Shown here piece by piece: positions 1 through 10,176 of a stretch of DNA of 64,000 bases (its first letter is position 1; each line of letters begins with the position of its first letter). Both the position numbers and the translations under genes were made by a program. The stretch spans positions 1,173,587-1,237,586 of the forward strand of contig BCIO01000006.1 of the NCBI GenBank assembly GCA_001599975.1, read 5' to 3'. Source of the DNA: Cystobasidiopsis lactophilus (Eukaryota > Basidiomycota > Agaricostilbomycetes > Agaricostilbales > Chionosphaeraceae). The notes beneath the pieces are model-generated. The model worked only from the letters and a program-made list of their open reading frames with translations, was not told the origin of the DNA and did not search any database.

Positions 1-3000
1 AGTGCTGTAGCAGCTGTCTTGGGCTCGTTCGGCGTCCCCCCAGAGGAGCCCATCTCGCTGGACGACACCCCTTCTCTCGTTCGGCCTGAGCCTGGCCAAC
101 CTGTCATGGCCGCTTCTTTCCCCTCGCCTCAGACCGCTATGCTCGACCAGTTCTACCCTGATCCGGCCAACGACTCGTTCTCAGACCTCGCCAAGGTGCC
201 GCACTCGACCGCCCAAACTGCCGCTCACAATGGCGCCGACGGCGACGGAGGCTGGCCCCCGGAAGTGCTGAACGCTTCCATCCGGCGAATGGCGCACACC
301 ATACCTCGAGCCAGGATCCCACCCGGCGGCAGGATCCCGGTGCCCTCGCCTTTAGGCTTCAACTCGCCAGTCAAGGCCACCCAGTCCGAGCCTCTCATCC
401 AAGCTCCCCACGGCTTGCTGTGGAGAACCGGCTCCCAGACCGAATCTCAGCTTCTTCCGCCTTCCCCGCCCCAGGCTCCGCCAGGCCAAGCGCAGGAGGA
501 CGAGGAGGAAAGCCAGTTCCCAAAGGAAGACGACATGATGATCCCTTCTTCCCCAGCGGCGATTGGCGTAGGCGGATCAAGCGACATGGATATTGTTGAA
601 CCCACGCCTTTGCCACCTGGTCCTTTTACCACTCAGTCCGGTAGCGAAGAGGAGGCGTCGATGGCGATGGACGAGAGCCTCGAAGAGCCCACGCAGACAG
701 TCGAGTCCAGCGAACTCCCACCTTTGCCAGACTTGCCAAGCCGAACCAGTCGACAGGGCACCGCTTTCTCAGGTGGGCCCCTGCGAAGTGAATCAGCCGC
801 CAATGCTGATTTTTCTTCTGTCAATGTTTGCCTCATAGTTTCCGACAAAGGCTCTTCCTCCATGAGCAAACATCCTCTCCTCCAACACACCTTCGTAGCG
901 CCTGCCCCCGAAGCTGCCGAAGAGCAAGAGGAAGAGTCGCAGGAAGCCGGCCAAAACCCCAATGTGTTCATGGACACTCAAGCCCACCTCTCCAACGCCT
1001 CCAAAGCAGCCCTGGCAGCGCAGGTCAACTTTGGCTCGGACGAAGTGCCCTCTTCATCTCCAAGCGTCCTCGCCGTCCCCACCCCTTCTCCCATCGGCTT
1101 GCAGGGCTTGCCCCCGTCGTCTCCTTCCCAGGCTCCGCCGCCACCCGGTTCGGCCAACAGCCACATTTCAGACAGTCAACCGCCACCTCCTGTCATCATA
1201 GTGCGACACGGAGCTACGTCTTCGCCCACTCGACCCCCCGCGCCGGCGCCAGACGACGACGAGACGATGGACCAGGAAAACGAGGAGCCGGCTTCGCAGG
1301 CAATTCCGATGGCCCAGGTGCCTCTCCCCGCTACCGCTGCCTCTCCTCCTTCGACCACCGTCAAGAGGAGTAAGGTGTTGCAGCCTCCTTCTCCCCCTTC
1401 CAACCCACCTTCTGTCCTTATCGTTCGCCAGAAAAGCCCCGCGGTAGAAGCTGCCGATAATGAAGAGGAAGGCGAATCGATGCCGATTGATGAAGAGATG
1501 GCGGAAGAGGAAGAAGACGTCGAGCCAGAGACGAACTACGACGAGCTGCCGGATTCAGCACCAGCACCAGCGCCCGCCACTTCCTCGAAGAAAAAAGGCA
1601 AGCTGCCCACCTTGGTCGTCGAAAAGGAGGAGCCGAAGCGCAAGCGATCCAACTTGGCTTCGAAGCAACCCCCAAAGGGAGGCGCTAAGCAAACCAAGCG
1701 CGTCTCCATCCAGACTCCGCCTCGGAGCAGCAACCCAGACAACAAGCGAGCATCCAGTCGAACGGCTAGTGTCAAGAGCCCCGGAGCGTACCGAAGGATG
1801 GACAATGGCCAGCAAACCAAGTCTTTCTATGGATCGACCTCCGCCAGCACCTCTACGGCTGCTGCCCCGCCAGCAAACGCCAAGAAACCCCCCGTCAATT
1901 ACAAAGAGGAGCCAACGTCTGACCTGACCCCGCCTTCAGATGAAGAGGAGTATCACGAAGAAGACGATGACGAAGAAGAGGTCCGCGCGCCCAAACGGGC
2001 AAGGAGGACCGGCCCCAAGGTGATCATTGATCTTGGCTCCCAAGACTCTGGACAAGGCGATTCTGACGCTTCCGAATCTGGCGGCGGCCAGAACCTGGGC
2101 AACGCCGCCGATGTCACGCCCACCATTCCCAAGACCGACTCGGAGAAGCTCGCCTGCGGCATGCTCACCGCCCCGGACCTGCCGGACCTGCCTATCAACC
2201 GAGTTTTCATCCTCTATCGAGCGTCATTTTACCCGGGCGAGATCATCGGAGTCGGGCCCAAGAAGGCCAAAGTGCGCTACGACGATGGATCGGAGGCGTG
2301 GATCAAATACGATAGTCTGCGCAGGTGTGAAGTGCAGATGGGCGACCCGGTCATCTGGGACGGCGCGGACGAGGACGGCTCGACTCCCAGCCAGACTCTC
2401 CGAGACGTGCACTTCGTCTACCGCCTCGAGTGGGCGGACAAGTCTGGCAAGGTCGTGCCAAAGCAGACCGAGGCCGGCCCTCACATGATCCTGGCCACCC
2501 GTCACCACAACTTTCCAGAGAAGAAGATGCGCTTCCAACTCAGCAGCATTCGCATCCCCAAAGCACCTCCCCATCTCTACAGCCACAAGCTCAACAATCG
2601 CAAGCTGTCAGAAAAAGTCATCAAAGCTATGAAGGCAATCGCTGTTGGGGGAGAAGGAGCCAAGCGCGAGAGCCGCAGCCCTTCTGCCAGCGACAACCGC
2701 CACCCCCGACCTTCGGTGGAGCCGCCAGCCGTCTCAATTGCGATACCTAAACCTGCGACTCTTCAACTCCAAAGATCACTATCTTCGACCTCAACAACCT
2801 CGTTTGTCCGCCCCGGCCCGATGCAGCGGACCACCAGCGAATCGCCACGGATCGACCGCCGGCGAAAGCCGGTTGGCATCTTTCAGGCAGCTGGCTTTTT
2901 CTTGGCTGTCGACGCTGTGGAAGAAGACCCAGACGACGTGGTTCATCTGAAGCCGGGCTACGGCCGCCACACCCAGCAGGCAGCCTTGTCTGAGCGCATC

Positions 3001-3737
3001 CTCGGCCACGGCGGCCACATTTTTGCCAGCATCAACGACGTTTTCCAGCCCGCTTTTTCGCCTGACGGAACTGTGTCTTACTCCTTCGCTAAGCCCTCCC
3101 ACCCGCAAGAACTGGACCTCATCCTCTGCCTGGCCGACCGCCCTTGCGTCTCGTCCCCTACATACCGCCTGGCTCTCGCCCTCGGCATCCCTTGCATCTC
3201 TACCAGATGGGTCGAAACCAGCTTTGAGAAAGCGGCACTGGAACCTATCAGCCCATACGTGCTCGGCGCCGGCTTCTCCAGAGATCTCGGCTGGTTCTCC
3301 CTTGGCACCCAGGGCGCGCTGCTCAGCGAACAGGCTTTCTCCGTGGAAGATCTGGAAGCACGCTTTGAGATAATGCAGATCTTTTCTCGCTTCAACTTTC
3401 TCCTCGTGGTTGGCAGCGCAGCTACTCCCGTGAGCCCTCCCTCTCTCCTCCGCGCGCCCGGCTTCTAACACTCGCGCCCGCTCAGCAGGCTGTCGAGAAC
3501 ACCAAGTTCATGTTGGCAGCTTTGGGCGCCAATCGTGTCGAGGTCTCCACCGAGGAAGAGCAGGATATGGTCGTCAAGGCAAAGTCGGAGCGAGCCGACC
3601 GCATCGTTCTCCAAACTGGCCGCGCCGTCCCCGCCGCGATCCCGAACCAGAGGCGCCACGTTTTGGTCAACTCTCGCTACCTTGTTGAATGCTTGATAGC
3701 TGGAAGGGCGCTGCCACCTCTCATGTACGGCGACTAG
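1..3737 (+). CDS. Rad9/Crb2/53BP1-type DNA-damage checkpoint mediator (5' end open)
   Basis: The frame is open from base 1, so the N-terminus may lie outside the window; the first visible in-frame ATG is near 106. A long acidic, Ser/Pro-rich region carries many SQ/TQ sites, such as those around 430-450, 620 and 700, as in substrates of ATM/ATR kinases. A Tudor-like module sits at about 2200-2400 (FILYRASFYPGEIIGVGPKK, then VRYDDGSEAWIKYDSLRRCE). Tandem BRCT repeats follow from about 2860 to the end (GIPCISTRWVETSF; HVLVNSRYLVECLIAG). The last intron is 3430-3485 or 3430-3488, with branch site ttctaac and a cagcag acceptor, joining a second exon that ends in TAG at 3735-3737. Tudor plus tandem BRCT is the architecture of Crb2/Rad9/53BP1, which binds methylated histone H4 and phosphorylated H2A at breaks and helps activate the checkpoint kinases. 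The assignment rests on domain order, not on a database search. Confidence 0.82.
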
Positions 3738-3988
3738 GAGTCAGGCTAGACTTTGGTGGCGGGCTGTGCAAGTGCCACTCGAAAGTAGCTCGCCTGACAT
3801 GTCGACTGCGTTTGACCCATAAGGAATGTGGCCAGTGCAATCCTCACCGCCACTTGAAGATCCCACCAGCACTTCCTCTTCCGCATCATCGGCCCAAGGC
3901 CGCGGCGCACAGCCACAGGCTGCGAACGACTTTCCGCGCAATTTCTCTTGTTCTCCTTCGTTAAACTCGTCCAAAGAGTCTTCACATC

Positions 3989-4626
3989 ATGAGCAACTAC
4001 AACCAGCAAAACGAATACGGGTCCTACCAGGCCCCTCAAGGCGGCCAGGGCTACGGCGCCCCGTCGCAGGACTACAACAACGGCGGTGGCAATTTCAACC
4101 AAGGAGGTCAAGCCCCTGGCTCGTACCAGTCCTACGATGGCCAGCAGCAACAAGGCTATCCTCAGCAGCAGAACTAGTGAGCTCCAGCGACTCTGCACTT
4201 GACGTCGAGCACGTTCTCAAAGACTCGAGAGCAGCGGCCAAAATGACCAGAGCTCGTACGGCCAATACAACAACGGCGGCAGCAGCCAGGGTTACGGCGA
4301 TAACCAGCAGCAAAGCTATGGTCAGCAGCCCAATTACGGAGGCCAGCAGCAAAGCTACGGCCAGGATCAGTATCAGCAAGGTCCCCCCGCCCAAGGCGCT
4401 CCTGGAGGCCAGGATGGCGAGCGTGGTTTGGCTGGAGCTTTGGCGGGTGCAGGTGCAGGTTACATGGGCGGCAATGCCATGGGCGGACACGTCAGTCGCT
4501 CACTTTCATTACCCTCACCAAAACTGACCTTCTCAATTGCAGGGTATCATCGGCGCTCTCGCGGGAGCGTTCTTGGGCAGCAAGGCCGAGGACAAGTACA
4601 AGCAGAGCCACGGCGGAAAGTGGTAG
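3989..4626 (+). CDS. Small Gly/Gln/Tyr-rich protein with a glycine-zipper C-terminus
   Basis: Three exons (3989-4176, 4235-4490, 4543-4626) join in frame to about 175 residues. The N-terminal two thirds are low complexity, made of Q, G, Y, N and S (YNNGGGNF, SYGQQPNYGG), like prion-like or condensate-forming segments. The C-terminus has two small-residue hydrophobic stretches (GLAGALAGAGAGYMGG; IIGALAGAFLG) followed by a charged tail SKAEDKYKQSHGGKW. The G/A spacing resembles glycine-zipper membrane-inserting segments. The intron donors are GTGAGC and GTCAGT. Function is unknown; membrane association through the zipper is an inference. It lies 252 bp downstream of the checkpoint mediator on the same strand. 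Confidence 0.75.
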
Positions 4627-4744
4627 TATGCGGCTAGCCGGCATGGGATGACAAGCTTTGCTAGTTGAACATTTGTATCTGAACATTGTGTGGCATTTTT
4701 ACATCGAAACCTCCCGAAGATTTTTACACGAGATGCACACCTAC

Positions 4745-6807
4745 TTAGCCCCGACCTCGCCGAAGCCCTCGCGCTGGGTAGCCAAGCCGGATACCGCGCG
4801 GGTTGAAAACGCGCTGCGGCTGCTCGCTTTGAGGATGGTTGTTGCTGGGAAGACTGCCGGGCATCGTGTCCTGCTCTTCCTCCTCGGACTCTTCGTATGC
4901 ATCTGGCGCTCGCATGTCCACCACCAAGGCAACCGTGTGCCAACCTGACGCCGCCACGTTGCTGAAGCCAGTTGGTCAAAACAAATCTGTTCCGTCGAAT
5001 AAGCGGATACGCACAAGACAAACTTGGTGTCCTCATCGGCAGCTGGCATGAAATTGACCTTGTGTGGCTCCCGGAGCTCGGGTCCGCCGGAACCGAAGAC
5101 TTGAATCGGTCGAGGCGGCGCTGGCCGCGCGTCTGCTGGAAGATTGGCATTCTGGAAGCCCTGGCCGAGCGCGCCTTTCGAGTATTGCTGCTCACCACAT
5201 CCAGTCAGATCTGACACTGGGCTATTAGACGCAGCACTCACACCCCAGGTCAGCAACGCTCCGTCCGATGTCAAAGCTCCAAAGTGATAGTCTCCGACGG
5301 CCAACCTGTGGAGGTGGTAAGGAGAATGATCACAAAGGATGAGCGTTAAGAGCATGAAGAGCGCACTTGATGACGCCTTTGCCCTGCAAGCCCGGAATGA
5401 TTCGAGGTTGCGAACCGGCCTCGGTCTCCGCTCCTCCCAGGAGGACCAAGCCATGGCTTGGGTTTCGATCGACCGCATAAGCCACAAAAGAAGTGAAGTG
5501 AGCCGAAATGTGGGTGATCCGCTGCTTGGGGTTTGGCTTGTTGCATTGCCCTTCTGCGAAGGCTGGAAGCTGAGCAATTCTGTCGGCCTCGGTGAACTCG
5601 GGCAAAAACGTCCAAGCTCGTACACCTTGGGTGAAGGCTGCCGCCAGTCGTTCCCTCGAGCGCTCGGACATGCCTTCGCCCGGCAAGGGTTCGTCGGGCG
5701 GTCCTCCGAGCTGCATGACCGGAACTGGGGAAACGTCGATCTTGAAGACGCGGGATTGTGAGGTGAGAGCGACTACAAAGTTGTCGCCGGCTGCAATCTT
5801 GGTGATGTGTTCGCCTCGCAGAGGCTCGGCCAAGTTGGGCAGACGGAGCGAGTTGACTGCCAAGCCGAAGTAGGCGGTCGGGATATCGTGGCCTTCAGAT
5901 CCAAATTGGGCGGTTTGAGATGCAGCTCGAACAACATCATCGTCGGGAGGCGCGTGGTGGATGAAGACGGCCGTGGTGGAGGCCGATTCTCGGACCAGCA
6001 GGGCTGAAAAGCTCCACCCTGCGCTGGCCGCCTCTGCCCTTGCCCACCGTCCCTCTGCATCGTATATACGAGCCACGCGACCCCAGCATCTGTACTCGAA
6101 CACCTTCTTGCTCAGATCCAACGCCACGACGTGGGCCCTGCCAGCGTCGATGGCGTGCATCTTGTAAGGCAGGTCAGCAGGAAGCCTTTGGAACGTGCTG
6201 GCCTCCTTGAACGCGTTGGTCCAAGGCTCGGTCGGAGGAGCCCAGCCGCCGCCGTCCATGGTGCCAGCTGCCCAGATGTTGCCCTTCTGGTCGAGCGCAT
6301 GAGTAGACCAGCCGCCAGCGGTGACTGCTCGCTCATATGAGTTGAGAAGTGCAAGAGGGAGAACTGGACGCACTGTCTACCAAATGCACGCCGCGCGGGA
6401 CAGCAAGTCGATGCGGCTCATGCAGGCCGCCGGACCGCACGCTTCCGATCCTCACAGTGCCTGCGGCGACGCCCAGCCTGCCATTGCCGACCTCTCCCCA
6501 GCCATAGATCTCTGGGTTGAGAATCTGGCGGTATAGCGTGAACCAATTGCTCTGGCGGGCAGTGTTGATGGGGAAGTTCTGCTCTTAGGCTCTCCAGTGG
6601 CACATTCGAACGATGGCTTAGGGAGTCACGAACCAAGTCCTGCTCAATGCGAGTCTTCCAGAGAGGATCACTCGTTGCAGCATCAGGATTGAGCACCAAG
6701 TCGTGAAACGCCTTCGAGGTTGAGCCCAACGCGACCAGGCCCTTCAAATCCAAGTGGAGCAGCAGATTGTCGATTAGCAGATCAATGGGCAAGTCTTGAA
6801 TGTGCAT
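4745..6807 (-). CDS. F-box protein with RCC1-type repeats (SAF1-like)
   Basis: Five exons fit on the minus strand: 6807-6634, 6578-6374, 6323-5367, 5305-5015 and 4961-4745. The N-terminus is an F-box (IQDLPIDLLIDNLLLHLDL, then SKAFHDLV). It is followed by RCC1/BLIP-II-type blades, recognisable as YGWGEVGNGRLG, GGWSTHALDQKGNIWAAG, DAGRAHVVALD, GDNFVVALT, GDYHFGALTSDG and ASGWHTVALVVD. The order F-box then RCC1 repeats is that of yeast Saf1, a substrate adaptor of the SCF ubiquitin ligase that targets unprocessed vacuolar or cytosolic proteins. The joins are supported by continuity of the repeat pattern across each intron (50-62 nt). The first donor is the unusual GTTCGT. Substrate identity cannot be read from the sequence. 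Confidence 0.8.
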
Positions 6808-7384
6808 TTCTCGTTCGTTGTCAAGGCGAGAAGATGACGAAGGCTTTCAGAGGAGCTTGCTGACGCAATCACCGATCGGACGACGGTTGAGAAGTGGCTG
6901 CGGATGTTGGATAGGAAGGGCCATCTTCGACGAACTGTTTTGTCATTGTTGCTGCATTTTCTTGGATACTACTTCAGACTCTCTGGAAGTCTGAGAATGG
7001 CTGGCCGAACAATGCTGAGAAGACATGCTCAAGTCGTTCAAAGGTGTTGAGCTACCTCTCCTCTTCAGACTGCCCTTCCCTTTGCTGTTCTTTCCTCTCC
7101 TGCCTATAATGGAGATACCAGAAAGTGACCGTGCGCTCATGCAGCTTGCCCGAGGAGTCAGAGGCGGTGCTTTGTAGCCGTGGCCAGCGTTCGCTCACTC
7201 TCTTCTCCCTACGACCAGGTCATCAGAAGCACGAGGTGAGCGAGACTCTTGTCCGTCCCATATTTGCCTGAGGCTTATTCCCCGACTGCTGCAGTTTTCT
7301 TACTTTTCGCTGCCAGCTCCTTGCCACCCAAATACTTGCTCGGCTGGCTTTGCGTCCCACAACATCCGGCAATAGCTCGAAGCA
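6808..7384. other. Intergenic region, divergent promoters
   Basis: This 577-bp gap lies between the start codons of the minus-strand F-box/RCC1 gene and the plus-strand kinase-like gene and should hold both promoters. A 65-codon Ser-rich basic minus-strand ORF (7140-6943) lies inside it; I see no domain and no splice link to the F-box exon, so I treat it as a leader or chance ORF. No clear TATA box or operator was recognised. Confidence 0.5.
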
Positions 7385-9405
7385 ATGAATGCAGGCAACA
7401 ACCGCAAGACAGAACGAAGTACGTAGCTCGAAACTCGCGAACTAATGAGTGCATTCTAAAGATCTCCGCCGCAGAAGCGGCGGTCGCTGATTTGAAGGAT
7501 CGTCTCATCTTCCATCGCGGATGGCTGTGGTTCCATTGGCTGCCTCAGAGCCAGAGCTTCCCGATTCTGCGCCAACATGGCTATAAGCTGTCCGATTCCG
7601 ACGGCCCCGAACCCAAGGCGGCTATGCGCAATGTTGCCACGCAGGCCTTGTCGAAAGGTGCACCCTCAGTAGAGTTTGCGGCTCTCTACAACTACGTTTC
7701 TTTTCTTTGCCAACACCTGAAAGAAGAGAGAGCCAACTCTGGGATTGCTGGCCAATTTTTGGCCGAGAGTTTCCCCTTGTCCTCCTCTCGCCAGGCCGAC
7801 CCTCGAGCCGCTTGTCTGAGCTGTGCGCTCCTTTTCCAAGACTCTCTTAGGGTCCGACCTTTGGCGGACGAGACGGCACTGATGGGCCGGTTTTTCCACT
7901 TGCAAGCGTTGCTGCAAGGCTTTATCGAAGTCGAAGAAATTTTGGAAACGGAACTTCTGAACGAAGCTCATTTCAACCGCCAGAAGTATGACATGAACGG
8001 ACATTACGGAACCATCGTCCCTCACCTCTTGCCCGTCTTTGGCATCGTCCACCACGAACCACCCAAAGTTGGCGGCCGATGTGCTGATCCCAACCACTGT
8101 CCTCCAGGAGGTAGCGGCTACCACTCGACTAACTCTCATCATCTTGAAGTATCGCACCCAGCAGCCGTACACGCGGCCAGGCCAGCCGCTCCAGTGCACC
8201 CGAAGATCGAAGGGCCATTCGAAACGCTTTCGCATCGCCAAGGGGCTCTCAAAATCGTGATCACTCCAAGAGATATGACCAAGAGACGCGGAAAGTCGAG
8301 ATACGAGAACGAAGCAATCGCATATGCCTGCCTTTCAGGCCTGCTGCCAGTGCTGGACGAGACCTCATTGCCAAGCGGCAACCACTACGACCAGCGACTT
8401 GGTTCCTTGCTAGAGTTTGATTTCGCATTCGACTTCAGCGTCAATGTCGAAGTTGGATCCCGGGCCCTGCCATATGTCGTTTGCGTCCTGGGCTTGGAGG
8501 AAGCTGTTGGACGCGACCTTTACCACTTCCAGAAGAATTACCCGTTCGTCGACTCTAGCACAGTGCTTGAATCGGTCGCCCCACTTCTCGCAAACGGCTT
8601 GCAGTTCATGCATGAAAAGAAATGGGTTCATCGCGACTTTAGATCCGCCAACATCATGGTGTCTATGTGCGGCGATGGAGAGGAATCGAGAGAGGAACTT
8701 ATTTCGGTCATGGACGAGGACGCCAAGAAGCTCAATCAGATCACCGAAATACGAATCATGGCCAAAATCGGCGACCTCGGTCTTGCTGTGCCAACAGGCA
8801 CGAAGCACAATGCTATGGGAGGAGAGACGAGGTTTCTTCCCGTCGCTATGCTACAACCCTACGAGGCCGGTCCATGGATTGACTATTTCATGTTTGCCGT
8901 GTTCCTGTATGATGCAGCTTTTTCAAAACCCTGTTGTTGTTCTCACTGACTGGACAGGGTCGATCGAATGGGTGCACCTCTTCATGCCTTTTATAGCACC
9001 AGAACAGGACGGTCAGAGTTCGCAAAACAGAAACAGTATGTGCAGAGGATCAAACTTTGGACTTGGGACCACCTGCACTCCCTTCCAGATGCAAAATCTC
9101 ATCACAAACAGATTCTGAGACTTGCTCTGAAGCTTTTCGAGATGTCGAACGACTATTTGGTGGAGCTTAAAGGCCTCCCACGCCGCGCGCGTCGCTCGCT
9201 GACGTTCATTGAAGAAGTCGACGCAGTCTTTCCGTCGGACAGATGGTTTCAAGAAGGGCGAATTGGAGTCAAGGCGGGCACTAAAGAGAACCTCAGGCAC
9301 CTCCAAAAGGGCGAGATCAACGTCCAGATCCACCCAGGCAGCCCACCCAAAATGGTCGCTTCTCGTCCAACGCCACCTGCAGGCTTACCCAAGGCTGGAC
9401 CTTGA
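7385..9405 (+). CDS. Protein-kinase-like protein, fungal-specific
   Basis: The model has three exons: 7385-7418, 7475-8906 and 8958-9405. The start is chosen because ATG at 7385 reads MNAGNNRKTER and joins in frame across a 56-nt intron (donor GTACGT, branch CTAAT). The central part has an eukaryotic-kinase signature: a candidate beta-3 lysine (ALKIVI near 8250), a catalytic loop VHRDFRSANIM near 8630 and a metal-binding loop KIGDLGLA near 8770, so GDLG replaces the usual DFG. A glycine-rich loop is not evident. About 150 residues follow the kinase core with no recognised domain. It resembles the expanded FunK1-type kinases of basidiomycetes in layout, but I cannot confirm membership. Activity is uncertain. 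Confidence 0.7.
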
Positions 9406-9486
9406 TGCCTGTGTTGTCGTCTTGTATGCTAGAGATTTTCTTTGCTGCACCATACTTCTTTACTTCGCCTGAAGTCGTACGCCACC

Positions 9487-9871
9487 ATGAGCTTGAGGCA
9501 AACCTCGCCACTTCCTCCGGCAGAGCGTCTCCAAATCCTCTTCCCAACCCCGCCACGCTCAAACACTTGGCCTTCAAATCCATCTAGCAACATGTATCTG
9601 GTTGGAAGGTAAGGCACAACCCTGGAGCTTCGAACCTGCGCTCAAACTAGATCGCAGATTCCTCGACCCCCTTTTGGGCATTGCATGTGAGCTGGCTCTC
9701 GTCGACGGCCTTGGTCTCGACTCAAAGGCATGGCAAGCCGGTGTCTTCGCATTCTACACTTATGAGCGGCACCCACGGACGAACCGGCCGGAGGACAGGC
9801 GGTTGATGGCCTTGCTGCAAAGGTGGAGGGCGGATCGGTCTCAGCAGGGAGGGAAGCCAATTGTGGCTTGA
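9487..9871 (+). CDS. Small unknown protein, two exons
   Basis: ATG at 9487 opens a frame (MSLRQTSPLPPAERLQILFP) that ends at 9608 on a GTAAGG donor. A 49-nt intron (acceptor cgcag, 9655-9657) joins RFLDPLLGIACELALVDGLG and runs to TGA at 9869-9871, for about 111 residues. The downstream part has a plausible amphipathic pattern (DSKAWQAGVFAFYTYE; RRLMALLQRWRADR). The start is preceded by gccacc, a good Kozak context. It begins 81 bp after the kinase-like gene on the same strand. I do not recognise a family; a chance spliced ORF remains possible. Confidence 0.5.
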
Positions 9872-10176
9872 AGTGCTGCTCATCTCATCACAGAGAACAC
9901 GAACGTCTGCATCAACGGAAGCGTCGGCCGGAGAGCGGCACGGGGCAGATGAGAACGGGCTTTGAGCCCCGGAACCAACGATCTCAATGGGTGGCCGACT
10001 TCCTGATCCTAATCGCAGGCTCGATAGCGACAAGTTGTTTAGATTCTTGTAAAAAGAACCATTTTTGGTTGGGCCTTTGCGCTTTAGAATACAATGTTCG
10101 CCCTGATCCGGCCAAGCAAGGCCAAAGGGTCCTTTTCCGTTGCTTCTTTGAGAAAGCCATTTTTGAGGCAGGGAAA
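9872..10176. other. Intergenic region between convergent genes
   Basis: About 305 bp separate the small plus-strand gene from the minus-strand U2AF gene. It should hold both 3' untranslated regions. I see no further gene or RNA. Confidence 0.45.

Noticed and set aside
6943-7140. Small Ser-rich minus-strand ORF
   Set aside because: It has no domain, no homology I recognise and no splice link to the F-box gene; likely leader sequence or chance.
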